From Gaiella sp038230035 (lineage in GTDB: Bacteria > Actinomycetota > Thermoleophilia > Gaiellales > Gaiellaceae): a DNA stretch of 64,000 nt. Shown piece after piece: positions 35,038-43,520 of the stretch (position 1 is the stretch's first letter; every line of letters begins with the position of its first letter). The stretch is taken from positions 1 through 64,000 of the forward strand of contig JBBRNX010000003.1 of assembly GCA_038230035.1 (NCBI GenBank), read 5' to 3'. The notes below the pieces were generated by a model, which worked only from the letters and a program-made list of their open reading frames with translations, was not told the DNA's origin and ran no database searches. Made by a program: the position numbers and the translations under genes.

Positions 35038-36210
35038 CTACAGCGGTAAGCGTACCTCCGCACGCGTCCCGGCGCCCGGACGGGAGACAACGGTCATCTG
35101 GCCACCTGCGGACTCGACGCGCACCCGCTGGGAGGCGAGCCCGATGTGACCGTCGGCCAGCCGCGCTGCCAGCTGTCCGGGATCGAGCCCGCAGCCGTCG
35201 TCTTCGACGACGAGCACGACGTCCCCGTTCGCCCTCGACAGCTCGACCTCGAGCCGCGAAGCACCCGCGTGACGCACCACGTTCGAGACGAACTCTCTGG
35301 CGGCGGAGAAGAGCAGCTGGTCGTGATGGCCACCGACCTCCGGCCGGACGTCGAGCGCGAGCTCGAGCCCGCCATGCAGAGCCGCGCGCTCGGCAACCAT
35401 ACGCACCGCAGCCTCCAACCCGGCCTCGTCGAGAACATAGGGATGGAGCTCGAAGACGGCGTCGCGGAGATCGCCGACTGTCTCGAGCACCGCCCGCTCG
35501 GCACGCGCGAGGGCCGGGTGCGGGGCTGTCTCTCCGGCCTCGTCGAGCTCGTGGAGCGCCGAGAGAAGATTCTGGATCGCGTTGTCGTGCAGGCTCTCGG
35601 CGAGCGCCTTCCGCTCTCGCTGCTCCGCCGAAAGCGCATCGGCCAGTAGACGCGAGCGAGAGCTTGCGAGCTCCTCGACGGCTTCGGTCCGCCGCGCAAG
35701 CAACGCGGAAAGCAGCACGCAGGCGGCGCCGACCCAGGCGAGGTAGCCCGCATACGTCGTGATGAACCGCTCCGCGTCGTTGCCCTTGCTTGCCGGGTGC
35801 GCGACTCCCTGCAGGACGTAGGCGACGACCGTCGCGAAGGACGCCAATGCCGTCACCGTCGGACGGAAACGGAAAGCGACCGAGACCGGAATCAGGAAAT
35901 AGGCGAGTCGCGCGTTCGAGAATGGACCGCCGGAGAGCACGGCGAGCACGGTGATGAACGCGACGTCGAGCGCAGTCGCCATCAGCGCGAAGCGGGGGTC
36001 GGTACGTCTCAGAGTCACCCACGCGAGAGCGCCGACGCTCCAGCCGGCGAAGAGCGCGACGACGATGTAGAAGTCCGCCCGCTCCGGGTTCGGATGCGGC
36101 AGGCTCCGTGACAGCACGAGCAGGCCGATCGCCGGCAGCCGGAGCCACGCGACGAGACGCTCGGTCTCGCCGACCGCTTCCCGCGCACGCTCAGTCACGG
36201 GTGGCCGCAC
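35038..36210 (-). CDS. Sensor histidine kinase (NarL-type partner, HisKA_3)
   Basis: Membrane kinase of about 390 residues. Five or six hydrophobic helices lie in the first 190 residues, without a large external loop. They are followed by a coiled linker, the HisKA_3 box (ESLHDNAIQNLLSALHELDE, phospho-His in LHD) and an ATPase domain (REFVSNVVRHAG, VEDDGCGLDPGQL, GHIGLASQRVRVESAGG). The GTG at 36210 lies 7 bp after the response regulator stop. The pair heads the minus-strand MprF/esterase cluster and may report envelope stress to it. Confidence 0.88.
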   Translation of the reverse strand: MRPPVTERAREAVGETERLVAWLRLPAIGLLVLSRSLPHPNPERADFYIVVALFAGWSVGALAWVTLRRTDPRFALMATALDVAFITVLAVLSGGPFSNARLAYFLIPVSVAFRFRPTVTALASFATVVAYVLQGVAHPASKGNDAERFITTYAGYLAWVGAACVLLSALLARRTEAVEELASSRSRLLADALSAEQRERKALAESLHDNAIQNLLSALHELDEAGETAPHPALARAERAVLETVGDLRDAVFELHPYVLDEAGLEAAVRMVAERAALHGGLELALDVRPEVGGHHDQLLFSAAREFVSNVVRHAGASRLEVELSRANGDVVLVVEDDGCGLDPGQLAARLADGHIGLASQRVRVESAGGQMTVVSRPGAGTRAEVRLPL

Positions 36211-36217
36211 TGTCGAC

Positions 36218-36859
36218 CTACTCGAGCAGCCCGCGCCGCATCGCAGACGCGACGGCCGCCGCGCGATCGGAGACACCGAGCTTCTCGTAGAGATGCTGGA
36301 CGTGCGTCTTGACCGTCGTCACGCCGAGAAAGAGCTCCTTCGCGATCGTCGGCAGGCTCTTGCCGTCGGCGATCAACCGCAGGATCTCCTGCTCGCGATC
36401 GGTGAGCGCGGGTGCGTCGCGCCGCTTCCGCAGCCGGATCTCGGAAGCGAGGCCAGTCGCAACCTCCGGCGGTAGCACTGTCTCGCCGCGCGCGCATGCG
36501 AGCACCGCGTCGACAATCTGATCACGGCGGGCCTCCTTCGGCAGGAAGCCCGCAGCACCCGTCTCGACCGCCTTGTAGACGAGCCCGCTGTCGGTGAACG
36601 CCGACACGAGCAGGACCCGAGTGGCAAGGCCGTCGCGGTTGACCGCATGGACGATCGCCACCCCGTCGAGCTCCGGCAGGCGGTAGTCGACGAGCGCGAC
36701 CTCGGGTGAATGCTCACGGATGGCGGCGAGAGCGGAGCGACCGTCCCCCGCCTCCGCAACGACATCGACCTGGCCGCTCGCCGAGAGCGCACGGACGACG
36801 CCGTCCCGATAGAGCGGGTGGTCGTCGGCGACGACCACCGTGACCTTCTTCGCGGGCAT
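36218..36859 (-). CDS. Response regulator, NarL/FixJ family
   Basis: 213 residues: a receiver domain with VVADDHPLYRDG (acidic pair), the phospho-acceptor in VALVDYRLPELDG, LLVSAF and the Lys in GFLPKEA, followed by a LuxR-type HTH (LTDREQEILRLIADG, TVKTHVQHLYEKLGV). It is the first gene of the minus-strand run and is divergent from the small gene at 36963 across about 100 bp. The kinase follows at 7 bp. Confidence 0.92.
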   Translation of the reverse strand: MPAKKVTVVVADDHPLYRDGVVRALSASGQVDVVAEAGDGRSALAAIREHSPEVALVDYRLPELDGVAIVHAVNRDGLATRVLLVSAFTDSGLVYKAVETGAAGFLPKEARRDQIVDAVLACARGETVLPPEVATGLASEIRLRKRRDAPALTDREQEILRLIADGKSLPTIAKELFLGVTTVKTHVQHLYEKLGVSDRAAAVASAMRRGLLE

Positions 36860-36962
36860 CCGAGCCGGTCATCGTAGTCAGGCAGCTGAGGGTGGGGCAT
36901 CCTCCGACCGACGGGCCAATCGGCGGATACCGCAGCCGCGCCGCCTCTCCGACACTTGGGAC

Positions 36963-37325
36963 ATGGCTGCACTCGTCATCGTCGGACAGGATGAGATCAC
37001 GATCGAGTTGTCAGGCTGGAATGCGCTGCCTCTGCTCCGCCGCAGCATCCACATCCCGCTCGCAGCGATCAGCTCGATCCGCACCGATCGGCTGCCGGAA
37101 CGCGAAAATCTGTCTGCGATCGCGAGCGTTGCGGGCCCGTTGACCGGAGTCCGGACGGGTTCGGTCGTGCACGAAGGGCGGCGCGTCTTCCTCGCCTACC
37201 GGCCCGGCGGCTCAACGGTCACGCTCGACCTCGACCGGAAGCGTTTCCCGCAGGTGGACTACGACTCTGTCGTGCTCGGCGTCGACCCGTCGTCCGTCGA
37301 GCTGGCCGAGCCCGACGCTGCCTGA
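36963..37325 (+). CDS. Hypothetical beta-rich protein
   Basis: Unrecognised 120-residue cytosolic protein (MAALVIVGQDEITIELSGWN). Alternating hydrophobic and charged residues and phrases such as VRTGSVVHEGRRVFLAYRPG suggest a PH-like beta fold. It is divergent from the response regulator and its last 67 bp overlap the end of selB on the other strand. Confidence 0.65.
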   Translation: MAALVIVGQDEITIELSGWNALPLLRRSIHIPLAAISSIRTDRLPERENLSAIASVAGPLTGVRTGSVVHEGRRVFLAYRPGGSTVTLDLDRKRFPQVDYDSVVLGVDPSSVELAEPDAA

Positions 37326-38995
37326 CCGCTCGCCGCCGCTCGGCGAAGCACCCGCCGATCGCCGATCCGACGCGTGACGCCGTCGACGTCGAACCGCTCG
37401 AGGAGGAGTTGAGCGTCCCGCCGCCCCGTTCCGACGAGGTCGCGAAAGCGGCCGAGCGCGATGTCGCCGGCTGCCTCGCACTCGCCGACCAGGGCGTCGC
37501 GCGCCCTCGCGTACGCGTCTGATCCGATCACGTACGTGTCGCCGAGCCGAACGAGCCGTCCCTGCCGTTCGAGTACGCGGGCGAGCGCGGGATCGTCGAT
37601 TTTGGTTGCTGCGATGCCCGATTCCGCCAGCAGCTGCTGGAGCGCGGCGACGTCCTGCTCGCGGTCTACCAGAGATTCGACCGTGCCTGCGAGATACAGG
37701 CGCGAGCCACGCCGTTCGAGACCCAGGAGCGGCACGATCTGCGCGGCCCACGGCTCCGCCGGAGCGGCGACGCCGGGATCGAGCGGGTCTGCAGCCGCGA
37801 TCCGCCGACGGAGGTCATCGCACAGCTCGTCGAGCCACGCTTCGGCGTAGAGCCAGTCTCCGGTGCTCTCGTGGGTGCCGTCGACCAGGTGTCTGATCGA
37901 CTCGGCACGGACGGGGGCGTAGATCGTCGCAGCGATCTCGCCCCGCTCGACGAGCTCCAGCCGCGCCGCATCGCGATGTCGCGGCGGGGCCGGATCGAGC
38001 ACGCGGCCACCACCAACGGTGGTCGCAGCCCGCAGAACGACCCGGTCGCCCCGCGCCGCGACTACCGGATACGACAGCCGAAGCTGCGCACCGTGCTCCC
38101 CGATCCGATGCACACGGCCGGGTACGCGGGCTGTCCCGTGGTGCACCGTCAGCGCGGCACCGTCGGCAATCGACACGACCTCGTCGAGAGCCACGTCCAG
38201 TCGATACGAAACCGGAAAGGCACCTGGCGCGACCAGGACGTCTCCACGGCGAAGCTGTCGCCGCTCGATTCCCGGGAGGGCTAGCGCGACGCGCTGACCC
38301 GCCTCCGCGCGCTCGACCGGCGCGTCGTGCACCTGCACCGAGCGTACCCGGATCTCCGTGGCCCCCGGTTCCGCACGCAGGACATCTCCGGCTGAGATCG
38401 TTCCCGACCAGAGCGTTCCCGTGGCGACAGTGCCGATGCCGCGGAGGGTGAAGACACGATCGACGTAGAGCCGCGTCGCGCCGTCGACGTGCGTTCGCGT
38501 GGCGCCGTCGGCGGCTCTCGCGATCGCGGCGCGAAGGTCGTCCAGCCCGGCGCCGGTCTTGGCGCTCACGGCCACGACCTCGGCGCCCGGGACGAGGTCG
38601 CGCGCCTCGTCGAGCGCAAGCTCGAGGGTCTCGGCGTCGGCCGCATCGGCCTTGGTCACCGCAACCACACCGCGCTCGATCCCAAGCAGACGCAGGATCG
38701 CGAGGTGCTCGTGTGTCTGCGGCCGCGCCCCCTCGCCCGCGTCGACAACGAGGAGGAAGAGGTCGATCCCCGTCGCCCCGGCAACCATCGCGCGTACGAA
38801 CCTTTCGTGACCGGGAACGTCCACGAGCGACAGCTGCCGCCCGTCCGGCAGCTCGAGCGGTGCGTAGCCGAGGTCGATCGAAATGCCGCGCCGCTGTTCC
38901 TCGGGGAGACGGTCGGTGTCCTTTCCGGTCAGCGCCCGCACTAGCCAGGTCTTCCCGTGGTCGATGTGCCCGGCTGTGCCGATCGTCAGCGGCAC
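37259..38995 (-). CDS. selB: Selenocysteine-specific elongation factor SelB
   Basis: Delivers Sec-tRNA(Sec) to UGA codons marked by a SECIS. The GTG at 38995 gives 578 residues. GTPase motifs: GTAGHIDHGKTWLVRALTG (G1), DVPGHERFVRAMVAG (G3) and VTKAD (G4), followed by EF-Tu-like barrels (LRGIGTVATGTLWSG). The C-terminal half is a chain of winged helices that binds the mRNA hairpin (LFEELC-like CDDLRRRIA, then ALARVLERQGRLVRLGDTYV and GRFRDLVGTGRRDAQLLLER). The last 67 bp overlap a convergent gene. selA lies upstream on the same strand across a 98-bp gap holding two inverted repeats. Confidence 0.95.
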   Translation of the reverse strand: MPLTIGTAGHIDHGKTWLVRALTGKDTDRLPEEQRRGISIDLGYAPLELPDGRQLSLVDVPGHERFVRAMVAGATGIDLFLLVVDAGEGARPQTHEHLAILRLLGIERGVVAVTKADAADAETLELALDEARDLVPGAEVVAVSAKTGAGLDDLRAAIARAADGATRTHVDGATRLYVDRVFTLRGIGTVATGTLWSGTISAGDVLRAEPGATEIRVRSVQVHDAPVERAEAGQRVALALPGIERRQLRRGDVLVAPGAFPVSYRLDVALDEVVSIADGAALTVHHGTARVPGRVHRIGEHGAQLRLSYPVVAARGDRVVLRAATTVGGGRVLDPAPPRHRDAARLELVERGEIAATIYAPVRAESIRHLVDGTHESTGDWLYAEAWLDELCDDLRRRIAAADPLDPGVAAPAEPWAAQIVPLLGLERRGSRLYLAGTVESLVDREQDVAALQQLLAESGIAATKIDDPALARVLERQGRLVRLGDTYVIGSDAYARARDALVGECEAAGDIALGRFRDLVGTGRRDAQLLLERFDVDGVTRRIGDRRVLRRAAASGQAASGSASSTDDGSTPSTTES

Positions 38996-39017
38996 GAGCA
39001 GCCCACGAGCATCCCGA

Positions 39018-39040
39018 CCTTGTGTTTCTGTAACACAAGG
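39018..39040. repeat. Inverted repeat 1 in the selA-selB gap
   Basis: Arms CCTTGTGTT and AACACAAGG with a 5-nt centre. It is a near copy of the element at 39069-39091, and lies 22 bp before the selB start. It may act as an RNA stem in the selA-selB transcript, as a protein-binding site or as a dispersed repeat unit. Confidence 0.85.
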
Positions 39041-39068
39041 CCGGAAGCCGGTCGCCCCGCCCAACTCG

Positions 39069-39091
39069 CCTTGTGTTTCAGAAACACAAGG
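39069..39091. repeat. Inverted repeat 2 in the selA-selB gap
   Basis: Arms CCTTGTGTTTC and GAAACACAAGG with a single central A, a perfect 11-bp palindrome. It starts 2 bp after the selA stop codon. Centre-to-centre distance to the first copy is 51 bp, about five helical turns. Confidence 0.88.
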
Positions 39092-39093
39092 CG

Positions 39094-40401
39094 TCAGCGG
39101 TCGCGTGCCGACATCACTGCGGCAGCGGCGGATTCGATGTCGTCGTCAACCAACGTACGGCAGTCGAGCAGAAGGCGGCCGTCGCGGACGATGCCGATCA
39201 CCGGCGGGATGCCGGCGCGCAGCGGCCCGGCGAGTGACTCCTCGATCGCACACGCGAAGCTCGGTAGCTCGGCGAGCGGCAATGCGCCGCCGCCGACCCG
39301 CGCGACCGTCTCCTCTATTTCGCCGCCGACGAGAGCAGCCAGCCGCTCGGCCCTGGCCCGCACTGTCTCGGCAGACTCGTCGAACATGCGCAGGACGGGG
39401 ATCTCGCGCCGCGCGCGCCTCGGATCGAGGCAGAGCTGGAGTGTCCCTTCGAGCGCGGCAAGCGTGAGCTTGTCTGCACGTAGCGCACGCTGCAGCGGAT
39501 GGCGGCGCAGCCTCTCGACGAGGTCGGCGCGACCGACGACGATTCCCGCCTGAGGCCCACCGAGCAGCTTGTCGCCCGAGAAGCAGACGAGATCGGCGCC
39601 TGCGGCAAGGCTCGCAGCGGCGGTGGCCTCGTCCCCGACCTCGAAAGGCGCACCCGAGCCGAGATCGTCGACGAGCGGCAACTCGTATCGACGGGCGACG
39701 TCGGCCAGCTCACCTAGCTGGGGTTGCTCGGCGAAGCCGATCACCCGGAAGTTCGACTGATGGACACGCAGTAGGAGGGCGGTCTCAGGCCGGATCGCGC
39801 GCTCGTAGTCGGCAACACGCGTGCGATTCGTCGTCCCGACCTCGATGAGCCGTGCGCCGGATCGCGCGAGCACGTCGGGGATGCGGAAGCCGTCGCCTAT
39901 CTCGATCAGCTCCCCCCGGGAGACAAGCACGTCGCGGCCTTCGGCGAGCGCGGCCAGCGCGAGCAGCACGGCGGCAGCGTTGTTGTTCACGGCGAGCGCA
40001 GCCTCTGCACCGGTCAGCCGGGCGAGCAAGCCGGCGAGATGGTCCTGCCTCGACCCGCGAGCACCTAGGGCGAGGTCGTACTCGAGATTCGAGTACCCAC
40101 CGCCGACCTCGACGACTCGTGCAAGCGCTGCCTCGGCGAGCGGCGCTCGTCCGAGGTTCGTGTGGACGAGAACGCCGGTGGCGTTGAGCACCCGTCGGAG
40201 TGACGGACGGGCGGCGGAGGCCAGCTCGGCAAGAGCCAACGCGACGGGGTCACCGGGGTCGCGTCCGGCGCCGATCTCCTGTCGCGCGCGTTCGAGGGCG
40301 GCGCGCGCCGCTGCGAGAGCGAGCGGTCGCGGCTCACCCGCAAGCCGTGGATCGGCCAGCAGGCGATCGACCGACGGGAGGCTACGCAGCGACGGGGTCA
40401 T
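39094..40401 (-). CDS. selA: L-seryl-tRNA(Sec) selenium transferase SelA
   Basis: PLP enzyme that converts Ser-tRNA(Sec) to Sec-tRNA(Sec) using selenophosphate. The ATG at 40401 gives 435 residues beginning MTPSLRSLPSVDRLLAD, the standard SelA N-terminus. Upstream open frame is shadow. Conserved blocks: NATGVLVHTNLGRAPL near 90, AVNNNAAAVLLALAALAEG, EVGTTNRTRV, VHQSNFRVIGF and the Schiff-base Lys in CFSGDKLLGGPQAG. It lies between the purine phosphorylase and selB on the minus strand. Confidence 0.95.
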   Translation of the reverse strand: MTPSLRSLPSVDRLLADPRLAGEPRPLALAAARAALERARQEIGAGRDPGDPVALALAELASAARPSLRRVLNATGVLVHTNLGRAPLAEAALARVVEVGGGYSNLEYDLALGARGSRQDHLAGLLARLTGAEAALAVNNNAAAVLLALAALAEGRDVLVSRGELIEIGDGFRIPDVLARSGARLIEVGTTNRTRVADYERAIRPETALLLRVHQSNFRVIGFAEQPQLGELADVARRYELPLVDDLGSGAPFEVGDEATAAASLAAGADLVCFSGDKLLGGPQAGIVVGRADLVERLRRHPLQRALRADKLTLAALEGTLQLCLDPRRARREIPVLRMFDESAETVRARAERLAALVGGEIEETVARVGGGALPLAELPSFACAIEESLAGPLRAGIPPVIGIVRDGRLLLDCRTLVDDDIESAAAAVMSARDR

Positions 40402-40411
40402 TAGGCGGATT

Positions 40412-40435
40412 GTAGGGGCGAGGCTTGCCTCGACC
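40412..40435. repeat. Intergenic hairpin repeat, copy A
   Basis: GTAGGGGCGAGGC followed by TTGCCTCGACC: a GCGAGGC-TT-GCCTCG hairpin. It fills the gap between the purine phosphorylase stop and the selA start. Two more copies are at 42782 and 44174. Confidence 0.8.
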
Positions 40436-41245
40436 TCACGCGGCAAGCGCGGGCAGAAGCTCGCGCAGGAGCGCCGACAGCCGTCCCTGGGCCGAGGCCC
40501 CGACCTCCAACACCTTCTCGTGGTCGATCCGCTCCGGCACAACACCGGCGGCCATGTTCGTGACGCACGAAATCGCAAGGCACCGCAGGCCCATGTGCCG
40601 TGCGGCAAGCACTTCCGGCACCGTCGACATGCCGACCAGATCTCCGCCGACCGCGCGCGTCATTCGAATCTCGGCCGGTGTCTCGAACGCCGGCCCGAGC
40701 CAGGCCGTGTACAAGCCCTCGGGAAGCGCGAACCCCAGCCGCGCCGCCGCATCCTGAGCCGCCGCCCGCAACGCGGGGTCGTAGGCATCCGACATGTCCA
40801 CGAACCGCGGCCCGAGCGACTCGTCGTTCGGCCCGAGCAGCGGCGATGTCCCTTGCAGGTTGATGTGGTCGGAGACGAGCACGAGCTGCCCCGGCGCGAG
40901 ATCCTCGCGGACGCCGCCGCACGCATTCGTCAGCACGAGCGTCCGCACGCCGAGCCGTCCCAGCACGCGCACGCCGAAGACGACCTCGGCCGCCGAGAAG
41001 CCCTCGTACAGGTGAGCGCGACCGCGCATAACCGCGAGCTGCACACCGCCGACCGTCCCGAGCGCGAGTTTCCCGGCGTGACCGATCGCCGTCGACTCCG
41101 GCCACCCCGGGATGTCGCTGTAAGAGATCTCGACCGTTCCCTCCAACTCGTCGGCGAAGCCGCCGAGGCCGCTCCCGAGGACAACGGCAACACGCGGCTC
41201 GAGCCTTGTCCGACCGCGGATCAACTCCGCCGCCGCGTCAATCAC
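40436..41245 (-). CDS. Purine-nucleoside phosphorylase (PNP, trimeric type)
   Basis: Phosphorolysis of purine nucleosides for salvage. The 269 residues contain the PNP-I signatures VVLGSGLGGFADEL (phosphate loop), the His in AIGHAGKLALG, RGRAHLYEGFSAAEV, TNACGGVREDLAPG, SDHINLQGTSPLLG and the substrate Glu/Met loop in FETPAEIRM and VGMSTVPEVLAARH. GTG start. It overlaps the LOG-family gene upstream by 4 bp. Confidence 0.94.
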   Translation of the reverse strand: MIDAAAELIRGRTRLEPRVAVVLGSGLGGFADELEGTVEISYSDIPGWPESTAIGHAGKLALGTVGGVQLAVMRGRAHLYEGFSAAEVVFGVRVLGRLGVRTLVLTNACGGVREDLAPGQLVLVSDHINLQGTSPLLGPNDESLGPRFVDMSDAYDPALRAAAQDAAARLGFALPEGLYTAWLGPAFETPAEIRMTRAVGGDLVGMSTVPEVLAARHMGLRCLAISCVTNMAAGVVPERIDHEKVLEVGASAQGRLSALLRELLPALAA

Positions 41246-41946
41246 CCTGTGCGACCATCTAGGCGACCTGCCTCGTGGGCGCGAACGACAGCGCGTACCG
41301 CCTCGTCCGGATCGTCGGTGACCGTCATCAGGTCGAGGTCGCTCGGCGAGATCATCCCCTTTGTGAGCAGCTCCTTCCGAGCCCAGTCGAGCATCTCGCC
41401 CCAGTAGTCGGAGTCGAAGAGGACGAGCGGGAAGTGCTCGATCTTGCCGGTCTGGGCCAGCGTCAACGACTCGAACAGCTCGTCGAGGGTGCCGAACCCG
41501 CCGGGGAAGACCACGAATCCGTCGGCCGCTTTCACGAACATCGTCTTGCGGGCGTAGAAGTGCTTGAAGGTGAGCGAGATGTCGCAGAACGCGTTCCCGG
41601 ACTGCTCGTGCGGCAGCATGATGTTGAAGCCGACCGACAAGCCCCCGCCGTCCTGCGCGCCGCGGTTCGCCGCCTCCATCACACCCGGCCCGCCGCCTGT
41701 GACGACCGCGAAGCCCGCCTGCGCGAAGCAGCGTCCGACCTCCCGCGCAGCGTCGTAGATCGCCGAGCCCTCCTTGACCCGTGCCGAACCGAAGACCGTG
41801 ACCGCCGGCCGGTCTATCCGATCCACGGCCTCGAAGCCGGCCAGAAACTCGGCCGCGATCAACGAGACGTCGGTGGCGGGCGTCGGCTTGCGCAGGAAGA
41901 CGCGACGGTCGAGCTCGCGGCCGGACTGGCTCTCGCTCGAGGTCAC
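41242..41946 (-). CDS. LOG-family protein (TIGR00730, cytokinin riboside phosphoribohydrolase-like)
   Basis: Predicted nucleotide 5'-monophosphate phosphoribohydrolase of 234 residues. It has VTVFGSARVKEG, VTGGGPGVMEAANRGA and the family motif FPGGFGTLDELFE (PGGxGTxxE), preceded by ARKTMFVKAADGFVV. The GTG at 41946 overlaps the M50 protease stop, and its own stop overlaps the PNP start, so the two nucleotide-salvage genes may be co-translated. Confidence 0.9.
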   Translation of the reverse strand: MTSSESQSGRELDRRVFLRKPTPATDVSLIAAEFLAGFEAVDRIDRPAVTVFGSARVKEGSAIYDAAREVGRCFAQAGFAVVTGGGPGVMEAANRGAQDGGGLSVGFNIMLPHEQSGNAFCDISLTFKHFYARKTMFVKAADGFVVFPGGFGTLDELFESLTLAQTGKIEHFPLVLFDSDYWGEMLDWARKELLTKGMISPSDLDLMTVTDDPDEAVRAVVRAHEAGRLDGRTG

Positions 41947-42725
41947 AGGCGGTGCTGGACGACGTGGGACGCCGTCATCCCGAGCACGAGCGCGACGGCG
42001 ATCCCGACGTAGAGCGCCGCAGCCGCGAACCCGAGCTGACGAGCCTCGGCCGGGTTGCTCCGACCTTCGCCACGCAACAGTGCGCGGATGCTCTGGAAGG
42101 TGCGCCCGCCGTCGAGGAAGCCGATCGGGATCAGGTTGAACAGGTTGATCAGGAAGCCCGAGTAGGCGAGCGCTAGCAGGAGCTGCGAATGCTGGGACTT
42201 GCCGACGGCGAAGACGATGGCCGCCCCGGCCGTGCCTGCGATCGGGCCGGCGAGCGACACGAGGACGTTCTGCCACGGGTCGAACTTCCCGCCCCTGAGC
42301 GCGACGTAGGCGCCGAGGAACGGGATGAAGACCGGCAGCGACGGGCTGAGACCCTGCCGCTTGGCCTCGACGTAGTGGCCCATCTCGTGGACGAAGATCA
42401 GCGCCACGAAGCCGACCGCGAACTTCCAGCCCCAGATCAGCGCGTAGCCCCCGATCGCGATGAAGATCCCGAAGAACTTGAGGGAGAGGAAGCCGAACTT
42501 GGCCGCGATGCCGATGAGCGCCGCGATCGGCGCGAAGATCTTGCGAAGGAGATCGCGGAACGGCTGATCCTTGCGGACCGGCACGTAGCCGTCGTACGGG
42601 GGAGGCTCGACGTAGGCCGGCGGCTCGACATACACCGGCGGCGTGTCCGGAACGCTCGGGGGTGTCTCGTCGTCGGGCTCGGGCGGGCCTGGGAGCTTCC
42701 ACCAACTCGGCTCTTCGCGACTCAT
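41943..42725 (-). CDS. M50 (site-2 protease-like) membrane metalloprotease
   Basis: 260 residues. A proline-rich cytosolic N-terminus (PPAYVEPPPYDGYVP) is followed by about five membrane segments. The zinc motif HEMGHYVEAKRQG is near residue 113, and the third-ligand loop NLIPIGFLDGGRTFQSIRA is near 200. It belongs to the stand-alone S2P type without a PDZ domain. Substrates are probably membrane-bound anti-sigma factors or peptides, which is not determinable here. Confidence 0.9.
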   Translation of the reverse strand: MSREEPSWWKLPGPPEPDDETPPSVPDTPPVYVEPPAYVEPPPYDGYVPVRKDQPFRDLLRKIFAPIAALIGIAAKFGFLSLKFFGIFIAIGGYALIWGWKFAVGFVALIFVHEMGHYVEAKRQGLSPSLPVFIPFLGAYVALRGGKFDPWQNVLVSLAGPIAGTAGAAIVFAVGKSQHSQLLLALAYSGFLINLFNLIPIGFLDGGRTFQSIRALLRGEGRSNPAEARQLGFAAAALYVGIAVALVLGMTASHVVQHRL

Positions 42726-42781
42726 CTCCTCACGTTGTACCCGGTCCTGGCGTCATCGTCCGCGAGATTCGCGTTACACAC

Positions 42782-42804
42782 GTAGGGACGAGGCTTGCCT
42801 CGCC
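42782..42804. repeat. Intergenic hairpin repeat, copy B
   Basis: GTAGGGACGAGGC followed by TTGCCTCGCC, differing from copy A by two bases. It lies between the M50 protease start and the MoaD-MoaE stop. Confidence 0.8.
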
Positions 42805-42827
42805 ATCGAGAGGGCGAAGGCACCAGG

Positions 42828-43466
42828 TCAGCTGCCGCGCCCGATCCATTCCTCGCCGCCCTCGTAGAACTCCTTCTTCCAGAGAGGTACGCGTTCCTTG
42901 AGGGTGTCGATGGCATCGCGGCATGCAGCGAGTGCGTCACCGCGGTGGGCCGCCGAGACGGCGATCACGACGCTCGTCTCACCGATGCCGACCGTGCCGA
43001 CGCGATGGTGGATGGCGATCTCGACGAGGTCGTAGCGAGCCTTCAGCTCGCTCGCGATCGTCGCCATCGTCTCCTCGGCCATGCCCTCGTACGCCTCATA
43101 CTCGAGCCGGAGCACCGAGCGTCCCCGGGCCTGCGAACGCGTCGTGCCGCTGAAGGTCGCGATCGCCCCTGCCTCGTCGCGTGCGACTTCGCGCACGGCG
43201 TCGTCGAGCGATAGCGGCGTCCCCGAGAGCTTGAAGTCCCCGCCCGAGACCGGCGGGATCAGCGCCACCTCGTCGCCATCCGCAAGGGCCGCCGCCCGAT
43301 CGGCGTAGGCGCGATTGACCGCGTACAGCAGTCCTGCAGGCTCCTCGCCGAGCTCGAGCAACGGCCAGATCTCGGCCACCGTCGCGCTATCGGACACGTC
43401 GAGCGAGCGTTCCCGAAGCCCCGCCTGCTCTCGCAATCCCGCAAACAGCCTCACCGAGATCCGCAT
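42828..43466 (-). CDS. MoaD-MoaE fusion (molybdopterin synthase)
   Basis: Both molybdopterin synthase subunits in one 212-residue chain. Residues 1-77 form the ubiquitin-like MoaD, ending in PPVSGG. Residues 78-212 form MoaE (GAIATFSGTTRSQARGRSV, YEAYEGMAEETM, HHRVGTVGIGETSVVIAVSA, VPLWKKEFYEGG). The sulfur carrier needs a free C-terminal Gly-Gly, so the chain should be cut after GG, as described for mycobacterial MoaX. It is convergent with no gene and is divergent from the GntR gene at 43521. Confidence 0.92.
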   Translation of the reverse strand: MRISVRLFAGLREQAGLRERSLDVSDSATVAEIWPLLELGEEPAGLLYAVNRAYADRAAALADGDEVALIPPVSGGDFKLSGTPLSLDDAVREVARDEAGAIATFSGTTRSQARGRSVLRLEYEAYEGMAEETMATIASELKARYDLVEIAIHHRVGTVGIGETSVVIAVSAAHRGDALAACRDAIDTLKERVPLWKKEFYEGGEEWIGRGS

Positions 43467-43520
43467 CGGGCGAGCGTAGCGGTTGCCTGCAGAGCCGTGA
43501 CATGTTAGATCTGCATCGAG

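Noticed and set aside
37259..40401. selD next to selA and selB
   Set aside because: No selenophosphate synthetase frame is present in the window. It must be elsewhere in the genome.
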